DNA of 64,000 bases from Hymenobacter aranciens (GTDB lineage Bacteria; Bacteroidota; Bacteroidia; Cytophagales; Hymenobacteraceae), in the NCBI RefSeq assembly GCF_030580865.1, contig NZ_JAUQSY010000007.1:124001-188000 (forward strand). Reading direction: 5' to 3'. The notes under the pieces were generated by a model, which did not search any database, was not told where the DNA came from, and saw only the letters and a list, made by a program, of their open reading frames with translations. A program made the position numbers and the translations under genes. This document shows positions 34,693 to 40,906 of this stretch, piece after piece. Numbering within the stretch: the stretch's first letter is position 1; every line of letters begins with the position of its first letter.

Positions 34693-35718
34693 ATGCCCCT
34701 CACCCTCATGAAAGCCACCCTGCCCCAGCCTGCGCACACCCATGCGCCGGAGCGGTTGGCCGGGTTCCAGCAGCAGCACGAGCTGGCTGGAATCCGGTTT
34801 ACCTGGGCGCAGGTGGTTTTCTGCGGGGTGCTGGCATCCTGCCTCACGCCCTGGGCCTCGGCCCCGCTGGCGCTGGCCCTGGGCCTACTCGTGGCTCAAA
34901 CTTCCGGCAATCCTTTCGTAACCCAAACCAAGCCCGCCACTGCTAAGCTGTTGCAGTGGTCGGTTATTGGCCTCGGCTTCAATATGAATGTGCAGGCGGC
35001 GGCTCAGGCCGGCCGCGAAGGCTTCGTTTTTGCCATTGCTTCCATCGTTGGCACGCTGGTGCTGGGCTTTTTCGTGGGCCGGGCCTTAGGCCTGACGCGC
35101 ACCGTCACGCACCTTATTTCCTGCGGCACCGCTATTTGCGGCGGCAGCGCCATTGCGGCCGTGGGCCCGGTGATGAAAGCGAAAGAAGAAGAGCTATCGG
35201 TGGCCCTCGGCACGGTATTCATCCTCAATGCCATTGCCTTGTTTGCTTTCCCACCCATCGGGCACCTGCTGCAGCTCACACAACACCAGTTTGGCCTCTG
35301 GTGCGCCATTGCCATCCACGATACCAGCTCGGTAGTGGGCGCGGCCACCGCCTACGGCGATGCCGCCCTGCAAACCGCCACCACCGTGAAGCTGGCCCGC
35401 GCCCTCTGGATTATCCCGGTAGCCCTGGGTACGGCCGTGCTGTTCAAGCAAAAGGACGTCAAGGTTAAAATCCCCTATTTTATCCTCGGTTTCATCGCCA
35501 CCATGCTGCTCAATACTTACGTGCCCGCTCTGCACGAGGCCGGCCAGTGGGTCGTGAAGCTGGCCAAAATCGGCCTCACGGTTACGCTGTTTTTCATCGG
35601 CGCGGGCCTGTCGGGCAAGCTACTGAAAGCCGTCGGCCCCCGGCCGTTTGTGCTGGGCGTGGTGCTGTGGCTGCTGATTTCCACGGTTTCGCTCTACGTC
35701 ATTCAGCACACGGTCTGA
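34693..35718 (+). CDS. YeiH-family putative sulfate/anion exporter
   Basis: A 341-residue membrane protein of the UPF0324 (YeiH) family, with about ten hydrophobic segments. Family hallmarks are LLQWSVIGLGFNMNVQAAAQ, LGLTRTVTHLISCGTAICGG followed by SAIAAVGPVMKAKEEELSVA, and CAIAIHDTSSVVGAATAYGD. Members have been annotated as putative sulfate exporters; direct evidence is limited. It follows the LysR gene by 71 bases. The ATG at 34708 is an alternative start; the first one leaves a very short leader if the -7 element at 34666 is used. A hairpin terminator follows. Confidence 0.92.
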   Translation: MPLTLMKATLPQPAHTHAPERLAGFQQQHELAGIRFTWAQVVFCGVLASCLTPWASAPLALALGLLVAQTSGNPFVTQTKPATAKLLQWSVIGLGFNMNVQAAAQAGREGFVFAIASIVGTLVLGFFVGRALGLTRTVTHLISCGTAICGGSAIAAVGPVMKAKEEELSVALGTVFILNAIALFAFPPIGHLLQLTQHQFGLWCAIAIHDTSSVVGAATAYGDAALQTATTVKLARALWIIPVALGTAVLFKQKDVKVKIPYFILGFIATMLLNTYVPALHEAGQWVVKLAKIGLTVTLFFIGAGLSGKLLKAVGPRPFVLGVVLWLLISTVSLYVIQHTV

Positions 35719-35810
35719 GTCGTTTCGCTCGTTTTACGTTTCCCACCCGTTTCGTTTCCCCTCCCTCACCCAGCTTCTACCACCACACCCACCCGTCCAT
35801 TTTCCATTTC

Positions 35811-35854
35811 CCACAAAAAAGCCCGGCCGGATTTCCAGCTGGGCTTTTCTGTGG
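35811..35854 (+). terminator. Terminator after the YeiH-type gene
   Basis: CCACA...AAAAGCCCGGCCGG and CCAGCTGGGCTTTT...TGTGG pair around an ATTT loop, with a T run in the 3' arm and an A run in the 5' arm. Confidence 0.8.
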
Positions 35855-35894
35855 TGGTTATCGTACCGAGGCTAGCACATAAGTGCTCCGAATA

Positions 35895-36080
35895 TCAATG
35901 GCCCTGTTTACGGCCCGAGCCGCCGGGAAGTTTCCCGCCGCCGTCATTTTTATTGACGGTAGCCCAGGCGCGGGCCTCGGCCTCGTCTTTCGACACGCCC
36001 TTTTTCTCGTAGCTCTCTTCGATGTGCTCGGCCTGGCGTTTCTGCTTGTCGGTGTACTTCGACTTATCTCCTTGGGGCAT
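35895..36080 (-). CDS. Small basic hydrophilic protein (often labelled plasmid stabilization protein)
   Basis: A 61-residue, highly charged protein: GDKSKYTDKQKRQAEHIEES, then YEKKGVSKDEAEARAWATVN and a Gly/Lys-rich tail. Short proteins with this 'SxYTDKQKRxAEHIExxYxxxGxxxxEAExRAWATVNK' pattern are widespread in Bacteroidota and Proteobacteria and carry the inherited name 'plasmid stabilization protein' without functional proof. No plasmid gene is near. The gene stands alone between the YeiH terminator and the T9SS tail gene, on the opposite strand to both. Confidence 0.85.
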   Translation of the reverse strand: MPQGDKSKYTDKQKRQAEHIEESYEKKGVSKDEAEARAWATVNKNDGGGKLPGGSGRKQGH

Positions 36081-36174
36081 GGTGGTAGGTGGTGGAAAGG
36101 TGGAAGGAAAACGGGCCGGACGTCGGCCTGGGTTTGTATTTACGGCTGAATACCAGTCCTGTTACAGCAGAGCT

Positions 36175-36429
36175 ATGGTTAAAACTGTTTTACGAAGCCC
36201 GGTCAGCAACTCGACCACCCTGCACCTGACCCTGGCCCGCCCGGCCGCCGTACGGGTGCGGCTGCTGGACCTGAGCGGGCAGCCTCGCCGCGAATTGCTG
36301 AATCAGCGTAACTTAGTAGCGGGCACCCACCAATTGCCCCTGGCCCTGCCAGGCCTCCCGCCCGGTATCTACCTGCTGAATGTCGACGCCGGCAGCGGCG
36401 AGCAAATAATTCGTCTTGAACTACTTTAA
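36175..36429 (+). CDS. Orphan T9SS type A sorting tail, 84 residues
   Basis: The whole product is a C-terminal sorting domain: LHLTLARPAAVRVRLLDLSG, PRRELLNQRNLVAGTHQLPL, LPPGIYLLNVDAGSGEQIIR, ending LELL. The normal PNP start is replaced by RSPVSNSTT. There is no signal peptide and no passenger domain; the in-frame open region upstream to 36022 is unlike protein. It is either the surviving 3' end of a larger secreted-protein gene or a stand-alone unit. The next gene, a lipoprotein, starts 10 bases after its stop. Without a signal peptide it could not reach the type IX system by itself. Confidence 0.6.
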   Translation: MVKTVLRSPVSNSTTLHLTLARPAAVRVRLLDLSGQPRRELLNQRNLVAGTHQLPLALPGLPPGIYLLNVDAGSGEQIIRLELL

Positions 36430-36439
36430 TTCTGCCGCT

Positions 36440-37093
36440 ATGAACAACTTTTTAGTGCAATCGAAAAAGGGCCTGCTCTGCGGGCTTATCCTGGCCCTGC
36501 TGGTAGCCGCGTGCACGGAGCGGGAAGAGTCGGGGCTGACGCGGGTGCGGGGGCAGGTGGTGCTGGCCGACAGCAACACGCCCGTGCCCACCCCACCCCC
36601 GGTGCAGGTGTGGGCGCAAGCGACGGGCGGGATGATAGGCAGCGCCTATGCCCCGGTGGGCGCGCCCCATGCCACGGACGAGCAAGGGAAATTTGACTTT
36701 AGCTTCCCGGCCGAAGGGGGCCAGCAGTACGTCTTGCGGGCGGCCGAGGGCAGGCTGGGCTACTACACGGACTGGAACCTGGCGCGAGCGCTGCGCAAGG
36801 GTGAGGAAAACGAGGTGCGCCTGCCGGTCTACGCCCCGGCCTGGATTCGCCTGGACCTCGTCGATGAGCCCCCACGCAGCCGCGTCTGGATGTTTTTCTC
36901 TGGGTTTGGGGGCGGGGGGCTAACGGTCCCTTATCCTCGTGATACGACGCTTATATTTCCTTATCTGACAGGCCCTGGTAAGGAGTCTTTCATCTTCTGG
37001 GCTATCAAGGATACTTTAGGTCGTGAAACGGAGTATCGGCGCACGTTCATTCAGCCCCCGCTGGACACGCAACGGGTGCGCATTGCCTTCTAA
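36440..37093 (+). CDS. Lipoprotein with carboxypeptidase-regulatory-like fold
   Basis: A 217-residue lipoprotein. The signal ends in the lipobox LVAAC (Cys25), followed by TEREESGLTRVRGQVVLADS. The following domain (TRVRGQVVLAD, DEQGKFDFSFPAEGGQQYVL) resembles the beta-sandwich 'carboxypeptidase regulatory-like' or Cna-B-type folds that many Bacteroidota lipoproteins carry. The C-terminal half is rich in aromatic residues and unassigned. A short, nearly identical copy of its start occurs immediately downstream at 37097-37222, showing a recent partial duplication. The ATG at 36440 is right for the signal peptide. Confidence 0.8.
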   Translation: MNNFLVQSKKGLLCGLILALLVAACTEREESGLTRVRGQVVLADSNTPVPTPPPVQVWAQATGGMIGSAYAPVGAPHATDEQGKFDFSFPAEGGQQYVLRAAEGRLGYYTDWNLARALRKGEENEVRLPVYAPAWIRLDLVDEPPRSRVWMFFSGFGGGGLTVPYPRDTTLIFPYLTGPGKESFIFWAIKDTLGRETEYRRTFIQPPLDTQRVRIAF

Positions 37094-37096
37094 GCC

Positions 37097-37222
37097 ATGA
37101 CGACTCTCACAAAGCTGCTCCCCATGCTACTTCCTTTGGCCCTACTCGCAGGCGCGTGCACGGAGCGGGAAGAATCGGGGCTGACGCGGGTGCGGGGGCG
37201 GGTGGTGCTGGCCGGGAACTAA
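37097..37222 (+). pseudogene. Truncated duplicate of the upstream lipoprotein gene (41 codons)
   Basis: A frame from the ATG at 37097 to TAA at 37220 encodes a lipoprotein signal (LLPLALLAGAC, Cys21) and then TEREESGLTRVRGRVVLAG followed by N and stop. The DNA from GCGTGCACGGAGCGGGAAGA onward matches 36511-36575 of the upstream gene almost base for base, whereas the signal-peptide codons differ. The frame stops where the parent continues for about 175 more residues. It could make a tiny lipopeptide but is best read as a remnant of a partly deleted paralogue. Confidence 0.75.
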
Positions 37223-37240
37223 GAGACTACCACCATAAAC

Positions 37241-37301
37241 AAAACCGGCCGGAAGAAGCCGTGGGCAGTATCTTCGTCCACGGCTTCTTCCGGCCGGTTT
37301 T
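37241..37301 (+). terminator. Perfect 24-base hairpin abutting the next start codon
   Basis: 37241-37264 (AAAACCGGCCGGAAGAAGCC...) and 37278-37301 are exact inverted complements with a 13-base loop, ending in TTTT. It looks like a terminator of the lipoprotein unit, but the ATG of the next gene is only 3 bases further on, which would leave no room for a separate ribosome-binding site. Confidence 0.7.
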
Positions 37302-37304
37302 GCT

Positions 37305-37559
37305 ATGCGCCACGTCGCCGATATTCCGCATCCTTCCGTCAAAATCACGTTGCTGGCCTGGAACGGCAAGTTTCTGCTCAAGCTGGAGCAGGGCAACCTG
37401 GAGCAAACCTACAAGGTGGCCGAGCTGGACCTGCTGACCGGCACCGACACCGAGTTGCGCGAGCTGCTGGATGAGGAGTTTCTGGCCGCCGCCATTGCCC
37501 GTTTCCAGCCCATGCGCGCCGATTTGCAGGCCGCTCTCGACCGGCACGAACTTCGCTAA
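37305..37559 (+). CDS. Conserved hypothetical small protein
   Basis: An 84-residue soluble protein: VKITLLAWNGKFLLKLEQGN, LEQTYKVAELDLLTGTDTEL, RELLDEEFLAAAIARFQPMR. It has two short beta strands followed by helices. It is of a type frequently seen as a hypothetical protein in Bacteroidota, with no known role. The start lies directly against the long hairpin at 37241-37301, so translation may be limited by RNA structure. An unrelated secreted-protein gene follows 31 bases later and may be cotranscribed. Confidence 0.7.
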   Translation: MRHVADIPHPSVKITLLAWNGKFLLKLEQGNLEQTYKVAELDLLTGTDTELRELLDEEFLAAAIARFQPMRADLQAALDRHELR

Positions 37560-37590
37560 GCCGCTTCCTGCGAAAAAAACAATTTAACGT

Positions 37591-38319
37591 ATGACCAAGC
37601 TGTTCACCCTGCTGCTGACCCTTAGCAGCCTGCTATTTACCCACCTCGCCACCGCCCAGCTCTACGACGTGCGCGAGGGCGAAACCAGCTACAACAAAGC
37701 TCCCCGCGCCACCCTCAAAGTGCAGGTGGATGGCAACGCCACCAATGTGCGCGACTACTTTCAGAAGTGGATGAAGGACAGCTACAATGTCAGGTTCAAA
37801 AGCGGCGGCGTGATGGGTATGGGCAAAAGCGCCGTGCTCGAAGCGCAGAAGGTGCAGGCCAGCACCGTGTCGGGCAAGCTCGTGAACCTCTACGCCACCA
37901 TCATCGCGCCGTCCGACTCGGTGTCGGAAGTAGCCATCTTTGGCGGCTTCGACGACAAAACCTTCTTCGACGCCGACCGCAGCGCCAACGAGTTTAACGC
38001 CCTGCGCGGCATGCTGCAGAACTTCGCCGGGGCCGCCCGCGTGAAGGCCTACCGCGACATGATTGAGGACGCTGAAAAGAAGCTGCGCGAAGCCGAAAAG
38101 GAAAAGGACCGCCTCGAGAAAGAGCGGCTGACGCTGGCCGCCAACACGGCCTCCAACCTGCTGAAAATTCAGGAAATGCTGCGCCAGAACACCCAGAACA
38201 CGCTGCTCTCGCGCTCCGACTCGACGCAGCTGGTGAAGAACGCCGCCCAGCGCGAGCTCGACCGCGCCCGCCTGCAGCGCCGGCGCGACCGGCTCTCGGC
38301 CCTCGACCGCAAAAACTAA
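37591..38319 (+). CDS. Exported protein with C-terminal coiled coil
   Basis: A 242-residue protein with a signal peptide (LLLTLSSLLFTHLATAQ). The middle is a mixed domain (ATLKVQVDGNATNVRDYFQK; LVNLYATIIAPSDSVSEVAI; FGGFDDKTFFDAD). From about residue 150 there is a long charged helix (AEKKLREAEKEKDRLEKERL) typical of a coiled coil, ending in an Arg-rich tail. I do not recognise a named family. It is 6 bases from the next gene on the same strand, so the pair 37591-38985 is probably cotranscribed. Periplasmic location is expected. Confidence 0.78.
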   Translation: MTKLFTLLLTLSSLLFTHLATAQLYDVREGETSYNKAPRATLKVQVDGNATNVRDYFQKWMKDSYNVRFKSGGVMGMGKSAVLEAQKVQASTVSGKLVNLYATIIAPSDSVSEVAIFGGFDDKTFFDADRSANEFNALRGMLQNFAGAARVKAYRDMIEDAEKKLREAEKEKDRLEKERLTLAANTASNLLKIQEMLRQNTQNTLLSRSDSTQLVKNAAQRELDRARLQRRRDRLSALDRKN

Positions 38320-38325
38320 GCAGCG

Positions 38326-38985
38326 ATGAACAACCAGCCTTCGCCCATCGAGACCCTGCGCCAGCTACGCGAAATGCTCGACGCCGGCACCATCACTGCC
38401 ACCGAGTTTGAGGCCCTGAAGCAGCAGCTGGTTTTCAGCGCCCAGGCCCCAGCAGCTCCGGCCGCCGAGCCGCCCGCGCCGGATTTTACTGCCCCGGCCG
38501 TGGCGCTGCCCGCACCCGCCGAGCAAGACTCGCCCATGTTTGAGGATGCACAGCTGCCGCCCGGCTCGACCGACCTGGAGGCGCCGCTGCCAGCTGCGCC
38601 CACTGCCGCGCCCCAGGCTGTGCCGCCGGCCGCTACCAACGAGCTGGACGGGTTTAGCCAGCCGCCGGCCCGCAATCCGCTCAATCTGGTGCTGGCTATC
38701 GGTGGCCTGCTGGTGCTGCTGTCCGTGTTTGCCTATCTGGCGCTCAATCAGAACGACTCGGAGCACATCAGCAGCAATAGCATGACGGCCGCCGACTCGC
38801 TGAACACGAACGTGGAAGAAGGCCCGCAGGCCGCGCCGGTGGAGCAGCCCGTGGCCGTGCCCGAAACGGTCCGCGTCGCGCCCCTGAACCCCGCGCCACC
38901 CGTGGTGAAGCCGAGCGTGGCGCCAGCAACCGCTGATTCGACCGCGACCGTGCCGACGGCGGTTGATTCGACTCAGAAACCGTAG
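38326..38985 (+). CDS. SHOCT-like single-pass membrane protein
   Basis: A 219-residue protein. Residues 7-35 (IETLRQLREMLDAGTITATE, then FEALKQQL) are a SHOCT domain, a short module that probably mediates oligomerisation. A long Ala/Pro/Glu-rich linker follows, then one membrane segment at about 119-140 (LVLAIGGLLVLLSVFAYLAL) and a Ser/Thr/Pro-rich tail ending in repeated ADSTATVPTAVDST-like sequence. Topology would put SHOCT in the cytoplasm and the tail in the periplasm. It follows the coiled-coil exported protein by 6 bases. Function unknown. Confidence 0.78.
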   Translation: MNNQPSPIETLRQLREMLDAGTITATEFEALKQQLVFSAQAPAAPAAEPPAPDFTAPAVALPAPAEQDSPMFEDAQLPPGSTDLEAPLPAAPTAAPQAVPPAATNELDGFSQPPARNPLNLVLAIGGLLVLLSVFAYLALNQNDSEHISSNSMTAADSLNTNVEEGPQAAPVEQPVAVPETVRVAPLNPAPPVVKPSVAPATADSTATVPTAVDSTQKP

Positions 38986-38995
38986 GGACAAATAC

Positions 38996-39019
38996 AGAGA
39001 CGCAAAGTATTGCGTCTCT
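38996..39019. repeat. Short perfect hairpin between convergent genes
   Basis: AGAGACGCAA and TTGCGTCTCT are exact complements around AGTA, between the ends of the SHOCT-like gene (plus) and the KdsC gene (minus), overlapping the stop of the latter by two bases. It lacks a clear T tract, so it may be a weak terminator or a small repeat. Confidence 0.6.
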
Positions 39020-39530
39020 ATACCCTGATGGCTGTCTGCTGCGCCGAAATAATCAGCTCTGCCAATTCCCGAAAACACCCGTGGCCACCAAAGGCCTGGC
39101 AGTGATACATGGCCACGTTGCGGGCAAAAATAGTGGCGTCGCCGGGGCAGGCTGAGAGGCCCACCATGTCCAGGATTTCGAGGTCGTTGGTGTCGTCGCC
39201 GATGAAGGCAATTTCGTTGGCCGTGAGGCCGGTGCGCGCCAGGATTTCGCGTAGCCGCCCCGGCTTGTCCTGAATACCCAGGTGCAGCTCTTCAATTTTG
39301 AGCTTGGCGGCGCGGGTGACCACCGAAGGCGACGTTTCGCCAGTGACGATGCCCGTGGCGATGCCGTGCTCGCGCAGGCGTACCACGCCCATGCCGTCGC
39401 GGATGTTGAAGCGCTTCATTTCTTCGCCGCGTTCGGAGTAGTACACGCCGCCGTCGGTGAGCACGCCGTCGCAGTCGGTCAGCACGAGGCGGATGCGGCG
39501 GGCGCGGGCGTATAATTCGGCTTGCTTCAT
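39018..39530 (-). CDS. kdsC: KDO-8-phosphate phosphatase, HAD superfamily
   Basis: A 170-residue HAD-type phosphatase. The DxD motif is LTDCDGVLTDGG (Asp19 nucleophile, Asp21), motif II lies at GIVTGETS and motif IV is FIGDDTND. The short cap-less form, the NIRDGMGVVRLRE segment and GLSACPGDA are diagnostic for KdsC, which hydrolyses 3-deoxy-D-manno-octulosonate 8-phosphate to KDO for lipopolysaccharide synthesis. Related phosphatases act on KDN or sialic acid precursors, so substrate should be taken as likely, not proven. The ATG at 39530 gives the standard length; the open upstream extension is not family-like. Confidence 0.92.
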   Translation of the reverse strand: MKQAELYARARRIRLVLTDCDGVLTDGGVYYSERGEEMKRFNIRDGMGVVRLREHGIATGIVTGETSPSVVTRAAKLKIEELHLGIQDKPGRLREILARTGLTANEIAFIGDDTNDLEILDMVGLSACPGDATIFARNVAMYHCQAFGGHGCFRELAELIISAQQTAIRV

Positions 39531-39824
39531 AAGAAAAAGGGGAAATGCGGGTGCAAGTTGGGGCCGGGGGCGGGATTTTGCGGCGCGGGTAATTTTTTTT
39601 CTCCGCACCGTTGCTGGCAAGAAGTAGGACTTGGCAGGGGCCGCGTGTGGCGTAATTGGGATAGGCCCCTACGCAATGCAAAAAAATAGGAGAATCGCTG
39701 CAAACCGGCCTGCGGAACGGACCAGTATGTAAGCCGGAGAATGCCTGATTCAGCGGGTAGTAGCTGCCGGATTATGGCCGCGCCTGCGTAACTTGTTTTT
39801 GTAATTCTACCTTAATGGGATGCT
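39531..39824. other. Divergent gap between KdsC and the NTF2-like gene
   Basis: About 290 bases without a gene. It includes short T runs (near 39590-39600) and must hold the promoters of both flanking genes, but no clear -33/-7 pair, repeat or RNA was recognised. Confidence 0.5.
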
Positions 39825-40808
39825 ATGAAGAAAACCTTGACCCTTGGATTGCTGACTATTCTTGCCGTGGTCGGCCCGGCCCACGCCCAACAGGCTCGGG
39901 AGGCCATAATAGCCGCCGAAAAGACCTTTGCGGCCCAGGCCGCCCGCGAGGGCAGCGCCGCCGCCTTCCTGGCTAATAGCACCGCCGTCTCGATGGTAGT
40001 GGAAAACGGCCAGCTGGCCAATGCCCAGAAAGTGTGGCAGAGCAAGCCGCCCGCTACCGGCACCCACCGCCTGGCCTGGCACCCCGTGATGGCCGACGTG
40101 GCCCAATCGGGCGAGCTGGGCTACACCACCGGCCCCTGGACGTTGGGCTCGGGCACGCAAACCGCCGCCGCCGGCGAGTACGTGACCCTGTGGCACAAGC
40201 AGCCCGATGGCCAATGGAAATTTGTGGTGGATATGGGCGTAGAACACAGCGACGACGCCATTGCCACGCCCGGCACCGTGGCCCGGCCACAGCTGTTTGC
40301 CGGGCCGGCCACGCCCGTGCCGGTGCCCGCCCACGCCATCATCGACCTCGACCATACCTTCTCCAAAGCCGAGCTGCACAAGCCGCTGGAAACCTACCAG
40401 GCGTATCTGAGCAAGGAGGCCCGCCTGCTGCGCCCAGGCCAGCTGGCCTTGCTGGGCCCCACGGCGCAGGTGGTTATCAGCAACACCCTGAGCCGGGCTT
40501 ACCTGTTTGCGCCCACCGGCGGCTACCTGGCCGCTTCCGGCGACCTCGGCTACGTGTACGGTACCCTGCGCCGCCCCTCCACCGACCCCAGGCAGCCCGA
40601 GGAAACCGGTAGCTACCTGCGCATCTGGCGCCGCGAGGCGGTGGCCGGCTGGCGTATTGTGCTGGAGGTGTTGAACGAGTCTACCCCGGCGGCTCCGGCA
40701 GTAGCGGTTACGCCCGTGGCCCCGGCCAGCACGCCAGCTGCCCCGGCTACGGCTACCACGCCCGCCACCCCGCCAACGACAGACGGTGCCGCTCCCGTGC
40801 GGCAATAA
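39825..40808 (+). CDS. Exported protein with two NTF2-like (DUF4440/SnoaL-type) domains
   Basis: A 327-residue protein with a signal peptide (LGLLTILAVVGPAHAQQ). Residues about 22-140 and 165-285 are two related NTF2-like alpha+beta cone domains: the first has EAIIAAEKTFAAQAAREGSA and GEYVTLWHKQPDGQWKFVVD, the second has AIIDLDHTFSKAELHKPLET and GSYLRIWRREAVAGWRIVLE. The ending 'hxhWxxxxxGxWxhhh(D/E)h' is the usual last strand of DUF4440. The C-terminal 45 residues are a Pro/Ala/Thr-rich tail. Such domains bind or convert small molecules; nothing here fixes the ligand. Monocistronic, followed by a hairpin terminator. Confidence 0.82.
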   Translation: MKKTLTLGLLTILAVVGPAHAQQAREAIIAAEKTFAAQAAREGSAAAFLANSTAVSMVVENGQLANAQKVWQSKPPATGTHRLAWHPVMADVAQSGELGYTTGPWTLGSGTQTAAAGEYVTLWHKQPDGQWKFVVDMGVEHSDDAIATPGTVARPQLFAGPATPVPVPAHAIIDLDHTFSKAELHKPLETYQAYLSKEARLLRPGQLALLGPTAQVVISNTLSRAYLFAPTGGYLAASGDLGYVYGTLRRPSTDPRQPEETGSYLRIWRREAVAGWRIVLEVLNESTPAAPAVAVTPVAPASTPAAPATATTPATPPTTDGAAPVRQ

Positions 40809-40840
40809 GCAAGCTTTGCTATCCCTCAACAAAACCTCAA

Positions 40841-40876
40841 CAAAAAGACCGGCCCGCTTCTGGGCCGGTCTTTTTG
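40841..40876 (+). terminator. Terminator overlapping the promoter of the sensor kinase
   Basis: CAAAAAGACCGGCCC and GGGCCGGTCTTTTTG form a perfect 15-pair stem with a 6-base loop. Its T tract (TTTTTG) also supplies the -33 TTG of the next promoter. Confidence 0.88.
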
Positions 40877-40902
40877 CGTTCCCGGGAATTTGCCTAGCTT
40901 TC
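40873..40902 (+). promoter_or_regulatory. Predicted promoter of the propeller sensor kinase
   Basis: TTG at 40874-40876, an 18-base spacer and TAGCTTTC at 40895-40902 (one mismatch to TAnnTTTG). The ATG is 4 bases beyond the -7 element, implying a leaderless or nearly leaderless message. Confidence 0.5.
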
Positions 40903-40906
40903 GGCA

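Noticed and set aside
35895-36080. Evidence of a plasmid from the plasmid-stabilization-type protein
   Set aside because: The label is historical, and no replication or partition gene is present.
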